From Amphiura filiformis (Eukaryota; Echinodermata; Ophiuroidea; Amphilepidida; Amphiuridae), in contig NC_092646.1 in assembly GCF_039555335.1 (NCBI RefSeq), forward strand, positions 35,794,195 to 35,858,194: a stretch of 64,000 nucleotides of DNA. The letters run 5' to 3'. This document shows positions 1-11,200 of the stretch, piece after piece. How positions within the stretch are numbered: the first letter of the stretch is position 1; each line of letters begins with the position of its first letter. Made by a program: the position numbers and the translations under genes. The notes beneath the pieces are model-generated. The model searched no databases. It saw only the letters and a list, made by a program, of their open reading frames with translations, and was not told where the DNA came from.

Positions 1-551
1 CGTCATAACCTCCGGGATCATTATTTTTGTGTTTTCATGGTTATAAGATTTTGATTGGGTCTCATGAAGGTACATCCTGACACAGGAAAATCAACATTGC
101 TATTTTTAAATATCAATGCGGACTTACGTCGCGGTTGTAAGGATTGGAATCGCGACACTACCGTAATGAACGTATGTTATTATCATCAGTCCTAAAAGTT
201 CCGGGATCATTATTTGTGTTTTCATGGTTAGGCCTAATATTGAATTTTGGTCCGGGTCCCCATACGCGCTATCACGCTAAGAAGAGGGAAAATCAACATA
301 TCAATGCGGACTTACGTCGCGCTTATAATAATCGCGACACGAGGGTAAAACTATTCTTTTTCAACGTAGGCCTATAAAATAATGATATCATATAAGGTCC
401 GGGATCATTGTTTGTGTGTTATTATGGTTAGTCCTATTGGATTTTGGTTGGTCCCCATACGCTATATCACTTAATGATAAAGGAAAATGTACATCCCGGT
501 ACAGGAAAATCAACATTGTTTTCAATGCGGACTTAAGGGGTGGGGTATGAA
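1..551. repeat. Degenerate ~190-bp tandem repeat
   Basis: The word ccgggatcatt recurs at about 12, 201 and 399, with 'atcaatgcggactta'-type words at matching offsets, giving a unit of about 190-198 bp in at least three diverged copies. Related fragments (aggaaaatcaaca, gtccgggattacgtg) continue at about 1161-1370 and 1720-1860. The fold-back element at 552-1160 therefore appears to have inserted into an older array. No reading frame is conserved between copies. Confidence 0.7.
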
Positions 552-1160
552 CGTTTGGACAGTATTTATTTTGGGACATTAGAGCACATCAGACATATCG
601 AATTGCATTCTGAATACGAAGAATGTCATTCTGATATCAAATAATTTTGATTTTTGAAATTCGCAATTTAATACACATTTTATGGCAAATCATTAAAATT
701 GATATTTTTGATATTTAATAGTACTTGAAGTAAACTTTATAAATCTGATGATTTATACTTAAAGTGTATGTAGCTGGGATGAAAAGCCGACGATCAATTG
801 AAAATTTTGACCTTTCGTATTGAAGATATGGATTTTTTCCCAAAACACCAAAAAAATTAGGTCTTTTTGGGAAAAAATCCATATCTTCAATATGAAAGGT
901 CAAAATTTTCAACTGACCGTCGGCTTTTCCTCCCTGCTACATACACTTTAAGAATATATCATTAGATGTATATAATTTACCTCGAGGACTGTTATATATC
1001 AACAATTTGAAATTTTTATAATTTGTCATAAAATTTGTATTATATTGTGATTTTCAAAAAATGAAAATTATTTGATATCAGAAAGACATGCTTCGTATTC
1101 AGAATGCAATTCGATAGGTCTGAGGTGCTCTCATGTCCCACAAAAAATACTGTCGAAACG
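552..1160. mobile_element. Fold-back (MITE-like) element, ~280-bp arms
   Basis: The left end (cgtttggacagtattta, then attagagcacatcagacata) is the reverse complement of the right end (gaggtgctctcatgtccc, then atactgtcgaaacg). The arms pair inward almost to the centre near 850, where 'ggattttttccc' meets 'gggaaaaaatcc'. No internal coding capacity is seen. The long arms and lack of an ORF fit a non-autonomous fold-back DNA element. A target-site duplication was not resolved. Confidence 0.8.
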
Positions 1161-3396
1161 CAATAAACGCTCATTTTAGATCCCATAAGTCGCGGTTACT
1201 TACAAATAATCGCCGACAGGATCAGGAGGGTAAAAATATTCTTTTTCAGCAAAGTAATCTTTGTTTTCAGCAACGTCTAAATGATAGGGTCCGGGATTAC
1301 GTGTTATTAAAAAGGAAATGATAGCACACCCTGGTACAGGAAAATCAACATTGATATCACTATTTGCGAAAACGTAGTTGCAAGAAAATCATTGAGTGGA
1401 TACAATTATTAGCTGACCCACCGTACCCACGTCAAGGGCGTACTGGGACTACCGAGCGGGGGGGGGGGGGGGTCAAATTTCGAAATCGTCCCCCTGATCG
1501 CCCGCTGCACTAAAATGACTTTACAGTGCATAGCAACAATTTTCAATTTTAAAGTCAATTGGTAAAATGGACAATGAGGACAATTCACCATAAAACAGTG
1601 CCAGCGGCAAAGGAAGATCTTGGGGAAGATCTACTTTTCAACATGTGGTCAATTTGGTATCACCATGGATATCATCCCCTCCATTTCGGTCAGTAGGCTA
1701 CGCTTCATATCATAGTCGTACGCTTGTGCGATGCGGATCATTTTGTGCATGTGTTGTTTGATTTTGGTTGGATCCCCCATATGATATGCCTTGATGAGAT
1801 GAGAGGGAAATAAAAGTATACCCAGCTCTGCTCTGATGCAGGAAAATCCGGGCTCCTCCTTAAGCATGTTAAGGTGTAGTCCTATGCGATATCCAGACTA
1901 TCCAGTATAACAGAATAATGTTGGTATTGCCGGCACTGCCAAGTTCCCAAATCTGATTTCAACTCCAGCCAGACGAAGAATGCTGTTGATAATTATATAT
2001 CTGTATATCTGATCGCATTGAGGATACATATTTCATATCCCGCACTTCTGGTAGAGATTAGTAATTAGATTACAGTTCGAACATTAGAACTATATTCAAT
2101 ATGCAATTATATGTAGACCTATAGGCAGGGGCGTAGCCAGCCTTTTTAGTGTGGGTGTGGGTGGGGGGTAGGAAGCTGTAAGAGCCACATTGTCGTCCCC
2201 ATTTGTCCATTTTTTGTCCCATAGTCAGTGGCGGCACCAGGAGGGGACTTGGGGTCAGTAGGGCCAGGGCGTCACTTTTGTCATATACCTCCTCTACCTG
2301 GTACCTGTAATATTTTCAACAGTGTAATCCAGGAGTGTAATGTGGATGAACCAATACCAATTAGGCCTAGGCCTACTTTGTTTCCATGGTTTATACACGG
2401 ACTGACAAAAAACAACCACATTTTCAAGTTTCAGTTGTCCAATTATAACCGAATCCAACTTTTGTTGCGCCTTTGAACCTGTATAACTCTGTATGTAGCC
2501 TACCTAAAACACACATCTGTGTGACAGTAGCTTTATCTTAATGTATCTTAATGGTGATTTATATGCTCCCAAAATATTGTCTCTGCCCATAATTTGGTAC
2601 TTATTAGATTGTAGTATAGGCTTATATTTTTTTAAATGTCTGTCATAATATACTAGATCATAATTTGATTTTGATGGATTGACACGCGTGTGTTCCAGTT
2701 TCAGTAGGCCTACATTTATGTCTGGGTGGAGTATCATCACGTATGGACGTGAAGTTCAAACTTCAGAAAGTGCTCATACATACCGAGCAGGGAAGATTAT
2801 TAGAGCATGCTGAATTGGAGGTGATAAGTATGTTGCAGGTTAGACTCAATGTGGGTCTTAAAGGCACTGGGAGTGATATTATAGGCCTAATAATAATAAT
2901 CATAAAATATGAAAGAATTAATTTTAGAAATAACTTAAACATTTTAAAAGTAAAAGATAAGTAAAAAAAATGAACACACTCCTCCGAAATATGTCAAAAT
3001 TTACAATTTAGGGTGCTTTAAACATTGTACACTTCACAAATATGCAGAAATCGGATTTTTAGATTTTCTGATTTAGCGAGTCATTGCTGTCTGCAAAAAC
3101 CTCTGTATTACCTTGATTGTTTTATGAATCAACTTGGGCTAGTCCATCAAAAAGAACCAATGACCAGAGTGTAGCGTGGGTTGTTGTGCTAACTCGATGG
3201 ACTACTTGGGTTAGATGTATTAGACTAATATACACTACCAGATTCATTTTGCTGCCTACCCCAGAGGTACACTACTGCTCAGCTACTTTGTGGTTACTTT
3301 ACAGAGTACCCGTGTAGTACCTATCTAGTACCAGTGTGTGTACTGTGCGTGTGATTCTGATGTGTGTACTCATCACACAGGTACCAATGAAGTAAT
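1161..3396. other. Non-coding stretch, no recognised gene
   Basis: Remnants of the ~190-bp array occur to about 1870. A run of G lies at about 1459-1472. A 'caggggcgtagccag'-type phrase at about 2125 is followed by a G-rich stretch and resembles ends of dispersed repeats. Short open frames here lack splice context or family resemblance. Confidence 0.5.
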
Positions 3397-3475
3397 GGGC
3401 TATTCCAGATGTATTCCGCACCCCCCCCCCCCTTATGGCAGTCATTTTTAGCAAAGATTCCGACTGGAATAGCCC
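3397..3475. mobile_element. Short 'gggctattcca' TIR element with poly-C core
   Basis: Gggctattccag at the left end and ctggaatagccc at the right end are inverted copies of the TIR used by the larger elements at 4117-4397, 4785-5063, 15339-15755 and 18322-18598. The core holds a run of 14 C. It is probably a deletion derivative of that family. Confidence 0.6.
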
Positions 3476-4116
3476 AACTGGGCAACAGTGTACATCTGTG
3501 AATTACCAATAGGAATCTGGTCCCTTCATCACTCACACACTCTCCAAAGCATCCCCCACACATAAACAACCCCATGCAGATTATAATTATTATGTATTTA
3601 TATTACATATTTATAAGTGTCACCTTCAAAAATTGAAAATAAATAAATAAAAATGGCATTAAAAAGTATATTCTTTTCATAAATTTATTGCATCATATAC
3701 AGTTGTCACAAAATTACAAATACATTATTTCAAAAAAGATATCTATGATACAAATAGTACAATGTTGGGATTGGTTTGCTACCACCACATATGACCTTAC
3801 AGTCAGCACAGACAGAGATTTACACGGACGGAGATTTACATGGACGGAGAAGGCACTGCTTGATAGTGTTTGTCTCAAATCCTGTGTGCATGTTGGTTAA
3901 CTTAATAATTACGTATGGTATTGATGTTTGCATTATACTTTGCAAACATGTTTCTGTAAAGTAAACTTAAGAAAACGGAACAAATTTGTTTGAGCCTGCT
4001 TGCTATTTAGGACACTTTATCTTCTCAAAGCTCATTTGGCTCTAAAATGGTAAGAGGGCGTAACTTCACAAACAGGTAACTTCCTTTTGTCATGGATTTG
4101 GTCAACTTTATTCAAT
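3476..4116. other. Non-coding stretch
   Basis: AT-rich sequence with no gene and no clear repeat structure apart from a doubled 'acacggacggagattta'/'catggacggaga' phrase near 3815-3850. Downstream of the minus-strand gene. The TTTATT at about 4107-4112 (AATAAA on the minus strand) is one possible polyadenylation signal, but it is far from the stop codon. Confidence 0.4.
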
Positions 4117-4397
4117 TAGGCTATTCCATTTAGAATCCACACTACCCTTGTGGAAGATTTAGCTGAAGTCTTCCACAGAGGGAGTATGATTTTTGAATAA
4201 AATAGAGTTGGATAACTTCCATTTGAAATACTTACTCCAGGTGTGGAAGATATAGGTTAAGCCATAATACAGGAGGAGTATGGGTTTCAAAATGATTAAC
4301 CCTGAGCAATTGCATTTGAAAAACATACTCCTCCTGTGGAAGATATTTCCAAAATCTTCCACAGGGGTAGTGTGGATTTCAACTGGAATAGTCCTAA
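4117..4397. mobile_element. 'ggctattcca' fold-back MITE, copy 1
   Basis: TIRs taggctattccatttagaa (left) and aactggaatagtccta (right). The interior repeats 'gtggaagatttagctgaa' and its complements, producing several nested hairpins. It lies downstream of the MFI-like stop codon and is the mirror image of the copy at 4785-5063. Confidence 0.75.
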
Positions 4398-4549
4398 TGA
4401 CCCTCTTATGGTAAAGCATGGAACTTTTAAAGACAATAAGAAATACTTTTTTACCATACGCAGCTAACCAACCTATTATTGCCTATGGCAAAAGACAGTA
4501 GCATTGTTTTAATCTCTTTGTATGTTACAACCTTTTCTCATGTGAGTCA

Positions 4550-4702
4550 TATCGTCGTTGGGCAGGAAAAACCTCCTATGTACTTCTGGCCCTTGAACAT
4601 GTTTAAAACAAAACTGTCAAGAGGTTACATAGGAGATTTCGCTTTAAACATGTTCAGGGGCCAATGACACATACAAGGTGTTTCCCTGCCCAACGTCGAT
4701 AT
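4550..4702. mobile_element. 'gttgggcagg' TIR MITE (~150 bp)
   Basis: The left end atatcgtcgttgggcagg is mirrored by cctgcccaacgtcgatat. The interior carries 'ttgaacatgtttaaaacaaa' and its inverse. A related copy lies at 17073-17210 in an intron. It sits between two inverted copies of the 'ggctattcca' family. Confidence 0.75.
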
Positions 4703-4784
4703 AGAAAATTTAACCTCAACCATGCCAAAAGGAATTCAATTGTTTGTGGTGCAACTAGTAGATACACCCTTTTTACCATAATAT

Positions 4785-5063
4785 TGGTCTATTCAGTTGA
4801 AATCCACACTACCCCTGTGGAAGATTTTGGAAATATCTTCCACAGGGGAGTATGTTTTTCAAATGTAATTGGTCAGGGTTAATCATTTTGAAACCCATAC
4901 TCCCTGTACTATAGCTTTACAAACATCTTCCACAACTGGTGTGAGTATTTCAAATGGAAGTTACCCAATTTGTCTATTCTAATTGAAACTCATACTCAAT
5001 CTGTGGAAGACTTTAGCTAAATCTTCCACAGGGGTAGTGTGGATTTTAAATGGAATAGCCCAT
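4785..5063. mobile_element. 'ggctattcca' fold-back MITE, copy 2 (inverted to copy 1)
   Basis: It begins ggtctattcagttgaaatcc and ends ttaaatggaatagccca. Its interior 'gggttaatcattttgaaacc' is the inverse of the corresponding part of 4117-4397. It ends 34 bp beyond the stop codon of the MFI-like gene, so it probably lies in the 3' untranslated region. Confidence 0.75.
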
Positions 5064-5096
5064 AGAGGCTGCATAGTATTTGAATGTTGCATTGTT

Positions 5097-5218
5097 TTAA
5101 GACACCGGTAGACTTGGAGCCTTGTCGTTATCTGTTCTAGAAGCAGTTGGTGTCCTGGGTAGACCTATGGCAAACTCATATGGATCCTGAAAATTCATCT
5201 TGAAACTTATCTTCTCAT
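5097..5218 (-). CDS. MFI: MFI-like exon 11, C-terminus and stop
   Basis: Acceptor tctttttcag; 122 nt ending in TAA at 5099-5097. Encodes DEKISFKMNFQDPYEF followed by a Thr/Ser/Pro-rich tail ending PSLPVS. The phase agrees with exon 10. No AATAAA lies close downstream. ATTAAA at about 4513-4508 and AATAAA at about 4112-4107 (minus strand) are candidates only. Confidence 0.82.
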
Positions 5219-8200
5219 CTGAAAAAGAAACAAACAAAAACAGTTGATCCAGTACACAACACAAGAATAGTTGATTTAGCATGCATAAGCGCCAATCCGG
5301 CTTGAAATGTGTGTGGGGGGAAATCGCAAGTATCAGTTTAAAAAAAAAACCCTTTTTTTTTACTTCTGGCACGTTAATATTTCCACAATCATAATACATG
5401 GTTTTAGTGATGCAACAATGGTTCATGAAAATGACTTCAACCACTCAGTGACAATAATAAAGTTGTGTTGGTGTCAATTTGGTACAAACCAATTCTTAAT
5501 TTTAATTACAATCATAGGTATTTACTATAATAGACTGCTTACCTACAAATCTTTCTGATCCAGAGCTTGTGCCAATGCCTCTCCATTCATTCAGATAACT
5601 GAAATGCAAAGAAAAATCAAGAAGGTTGATGTTTAAATAGGCCTATTTTGTACAGGAATATTGAGTCAGACGGGCAAGTTTCCCTCCTTCCACCTCCCCA
5701 CTCCCAATCGTCCTGTGGGAATCCAAGTTTTCTGACAAGCTTGCATCCAGACAGAAATTTGTGCGTTCATCTGAAATTTCAGATTTTTCAGATTTTTTTA
5801 ATCATTGTGTGTCACATGTTGCAATCTAAAACGACTGGATTTCAAGATAATGTTGTTGTTGTACCATTTCACCGATCTAGCAGGACCTGTAACATTCCAA
5901 TTTTTAACTGATCTAGGTAGGCTGTTGCGTCATTTCTCTTTTGGTTCAAAGTTCATCTATCATTAAGTAGCGATACGGCAAAGTTTGGGGTAGCTGGATA
6001 CGTCCATTTCATTTGCACGCCACCATTAAATATTATACTGCATATACTCCAACTCCTTCAAAATACAGCTATCCGGGTCGTCACATTAAAATTTCGCAAC
6101 ATCACCCCTGTCTTGAAAGAACTACATTGGATTCCCATCACCCATAGAATTGTCTACAAATTAATGCTCATTGTTTTCAAATGTCTTAATGCACCTGATT
6201 ATTTAACTGTGCTATGAAAACTTACAATCCATACCTCAGTTTGCGCTCAAAATTAAAATCACTTCTTTATGAACCGAAATCAAAACATAAATAGGGTGAT
6301 TAAGTTGAAGCTCCGCATTTAAGGAATTCACTTCCTGAACACATCATATACGTCAAAACTGTTGATAGTTTTAAGAAGGCACTTAAAACGTATTCTTATT
6401 CAATGGGTGCGTCTTGTAAAGAATTCACGTAATTTGATTGGTTTTTGGGGTATAATATCTCACAATAGTTGATAGTGATATTAGTCAGGGCGCGCACCGC
6501 CACGCAACGGCGGCTCGCTTGTTGCTCCTCAATGATTGCGCGATAATGCGTTCGCGTAATACACGTGCGAGAACTAAGAACGCGATTCGGCGGCTTAGAT
6601 GTTCATGATGGATTCGTTCATTTAAAACAACAGAGATGTCCTCACAAAAGTAACTTTATTTTTTTCTGGAAAAGGGCAGTTTTCTCGCAAAAATTACATT
6701 AAAACTGAATAAGAATGAGAATAAATGATAGGATTTTGTCTTTTGCCTATCTAATATTTTTATCGTAGTGGATACCGGCTGCGCCGGCATCCACTACTCA
6801 AAATATTGGCCAGCCCATCCATTATGACACAATATTGGATAGGTCATTTATTCTCTAATTGAATGTGTATTGCCTATAAAAATAATTGACTAAAAGTTTG
6901 AACTCTTGCTATACACATTTAGGCCCTTGATATATTTTTGTTTTTATGTATTGGTTTTAATCATTGTATATCTTAATGTTATCTTTTAAATTTATACTTT
7001 TGTTTTTGTTCTTAAAATGTTTTTGTATTGCGCCTTGAACATCTTGTTTTGACGGTATGAGCACGTTATATCTCCATTAAGCAAAGTTAATAAAAAAGTG
7101 AAGTAGGGAAGAAATTCCAAGCCTTTGGTCATGAAATCTGTTTGAGCTTGGCATTGGAGTCGATCAAATTGATGTGGAAAACATTTGCATCCAATTGGAC
7201 CGTAGATACGAGATTCACATGAAGAGAAATTGACAATGCGTTTGAATGATGTACGCTAACAGGAAGCCTGGTGCAATCCACCCCCCCCATGACTTAAACT
7301 TGAACTCACTCATCAAAATTAAGGCCATTGGTCCAATCCAAGAGTTCATCAACCTCCCAGTCGTCCACTGCTTCCAAACCTTGCTTTTCGATTGTATCTA
7401 CCATACCGGCTGTGGCGCCCTCTATTAGTTTATTTGCACCAGCATCGCCAATTTTGGATTGAAGCATTCCATCTTGGTACCTGTACAACAGAAAGAACTT
7501 AAGTGTCACCCCACCTAATTAACATACACAGTTGGCCAAGGTCAACATTTTTTTATCATGTTGGTCGAAAGGGCTTTGGGTGTAGATTGTAAAAATCCAC
7601 TTTGCTCGCTCATATGTTACCCGTTGCCATGGTAACGACCCGGAATGTATTTTAGGCGATTTTAGCTCATTTCAGGCTGAAAATGCTGAAATTTGTCTAA
7701 TAAAGAACGGGCCATAGCTCCAATATTCGAGAAGATAGAAAAAGTTTGATTAGATCCTTACAATGAACCATCTTTCTACTTTCCAACAAAAAATAAAATT
7801 ATTCATGAGGTGTTCGTTTGTATCTTTTTTGACCTGGCAACACTTATAGTTTTGCCATTTTGAAAAAAGTGGCAATTTTGACCTATTTTTGAGGTGCAAA
7901 AAAACTATTGGCCATGACTCCCAGAATATTGTAATTGTGGTTGTGAACAAAGCAGACCATGCCCCATGCAAAATTGATATAAATGGCTTGGGGGATTATA
8001 TCAGTAAAGCGGAGTGTTGCCAGAAAAAAACACATTTATTGAAAAAGGCTAAATTTGACATGCAGTGTTTTCCCCCTGTGTTTTCCCCCGGTAATACTAA
8101 ACATATTTTTTATGTTTGTGCATCATGTTATCTCACAATTGAATGTTTTTGATCAAGATATTAAATATTAAACAAATTCAATTTCTATTTTGATATTTAA

Positions 8201-11200
8201 AGTGTTGCCAGTCTTCAAAAATAGTGTTTCAAGGTATTTTAGTCAAATAACTACATGTAGTTAGTAATTGGCGCATATTTAAAAGTCTAAAACCAAATAA
8301 TAAAAGTATAATCACTTGGACTATACGTCTAGATATTGATTTTGCAGCCTAGCAGGCCTTACGCCATTCAACAATAAGCTATGGCAACTGCAGTGTTGCC
8401 ATAAAATAAGCAAAATTAGTACTTAAAGTCACTTTTTTGGAATTTTTGTTGAAATCACCTCTTTTTGCACCTTTTTGGTTATATCTCAAATGTAGTTTAA
8501 GAAAAGTATGCAAACCCATACATTTCTGGAAAGCTTATGCTTCAATGATGGCCATTACATTAGTTAGCATTTGAATATACAGGGTGATCGATAGGTAATA
8601 TAGGGAGTAACAAAATAATTTCACACAAAAAGTTGAATAGTACTGGTATTGTGCCAATCTCATCATTTCCCAGTAACTGAAATTCATTTTTGTAAAGAAA
8701 GTACACAGTTTGCCCTTTCTAAAACTACAACATTTATGTAAATTAATTATCTGTACACTCACTATTATACAGGGTGTGCAAAACGGCGAACATAATTTAT
8801 TCGGAAACTATATGATAATATATAATCCCATTGAAGTAGCTCAATATCCTAAGCGAAGATTACTGACTAAAATCTCAGTTTGATGCTGCATATACTTGTG
8901 CTGCATATACTAGTCTGAAAACAGAATGATTTCATATGACATGAAACTACTAAAATGATTGCTTATCTTATTTCACAGGGTGTGCCAAATTTTACCGTAG
9001 TGAAATGCTATTCTTGAGTGGCCAAATTCCCAGCAGAAATGTTGACAGTTAAATCTACCACTTGAAATGTTGTTATTACATTGTTTATTGTATTCAATTC
9101 AATTCTACAGATTCCATGTGCATTACAAATTAATAGAACATATAGGGTGTGTCAAAATTATTTTACTAACTAAATATAGCATGCATGTTAGGGCTGACAT
9201 GTATATAAAGCATGTCAATGTTCAAGTACACTTTTATATATTCTAGGATAATTGTAAGAATTGCAGAGAATTCTTTTTTCATTTTAAAAAGCACACCATT
9301 TTTATTCCATTTTTATGGTCCAATGTTCAAGCCAACACAATCAATTGGCAACTTGTCTTCCTCATTATTATATTAATTAAAACAAAATTAGAAATTAACA
9401 GGAAGCTAGGAATTACTTTAAGATTCAGCAGCACTTTTCTTTAATACATTGTAGCTAGTCCTGGTGCAAGTAGGCCTATTGGAATTCTTAAAAATTTCAA
9501 ACATACGCTACATAGAAGAAATGCATTAACCGCGTAGCTTCTTCCATTCTTCGACTAATTAGGAGTATTAAGTGACTACTATTATAATAATTAATTAACG
9601 TCCCTGATTAATGGAAATGGCTGTGATTCTTCCCCCCAATATACTCCCCCAAAAAAAAAAAATGCCCCCAACCCTCTGAACATGTCCTGTTTATGCTACT
9701 GTATCTGCTGGACAAAGGTGGGATAGAGGGCAATGATACATTGATAATCATGTTACTCTTATTTTCTCTAAATGTTCATGATATTCGCAATTTAATTCCT
9801 TTTTTTTTCTTTGTTGCATGATTTTGCCAGTTAGGTTTTCAATAGGCCTATATTTCAAGGGTTCTATTTAGCATTAATTTTAGGCTGCAGTTTCTTTATT
9901 TTTTCTTCAACATTTTCTCAATATATTTGCCCCGGATATTTGCACTACGGTGTTTCGATGTTTTCAGACTATTGGTTTTTTCCTAGTAATATATATGTTT
10001 TCCTGATGTTAAAAAGAGTTCATTTGAACTTGTTTTTCTTCAAAGTTGGAATGTTTCTACCGTTCTTAATATTGTTTTTTTTTTTTTTCATTAAAAAGAA
10101 ATACATAAGTGTTTAAAATGTATTAGGGGAAATTTCTATATAGCCTGGGCTGTGTTTCAACCAAATATACTCACATTATATAAACATAAATATAAAGAGG
10201 GCCAATAAAATACAGCATATAAAGCCGAATGATGCAAAACTCATTTTACAGTCGGCAGTGTTATCAAATCCACGCTTGGGCAACTTTTGATGCTTTTCAC
10301 CTTTGGACAATTCTTTGTTCAATAGAGGCATCAAAAATAAAACTATGTGGTTATGCACCGACTAAAAAATGGGGTCACCATTTTGTTCTGTTTGAAAAGA
10401 AAAGAAAAGAGAAGAAAGGAAAGGAAAGGAAAAGAAAAGAAAAGAAACGGCGCCAATTGTGTGCCTATTTTTGCATTTTTCTCAAAAATTATAGCGCAGT
10501 AAGATATTATAGGGGCAAGGACTACAACTACTGCACTGAAAATTCAGCAATTCAAGTTATTGATTTATTGATTAAATATTGGTTTTCCCTCATTTTTGAC
10601 TGTAACTCCACAACTGGTTTGTGTGCTGAAATAAAATTTCCAGTGCAGTAGTTGTAGTCATTGCCTGAGTCATTGCCCCTATAATATACATGTATACCTT
10701 ACTTGTCACCAATGCGCTCTAATTTTTGAGAAAAAGTAAAAATTGGTCAGGGGTGTAATACCCCCTTAAATAACTCTTGTTAGGAGAAATAAGGCAGAAA
10801 AATTCATGTTATCATCAGTTTGTAATGTTTGCAATGCAGAAGTGTGTCATTTTTCTGTTAACACAGGTGTATATAGTATATATCATAACATAATACACTT
10901 TGTTTAGAATTGAATTCTCAAATTCCCCAAAATCAGTGCATAACAATGTAGTCTGTAAAAAGAAAGTACTAAATTTGCCTACTTTATGGCAACACTGCAG
11001 TTGAAATCCCTAGCTTATTGCTGAATGATGTAAGGCCTGCTACATCAATATTCAGAAGTATAGTCCAAGTGTTTATACTTTTATTATTTGGTTTTAGACT
11101 TTAGATATGTGCTAATTTCTAGTCATTTGACTAAAATACCTTAAAATGCCGTTTTTGAATACTGGCAACACTTTAAATATCAAAATAGAAATTGAATTTG

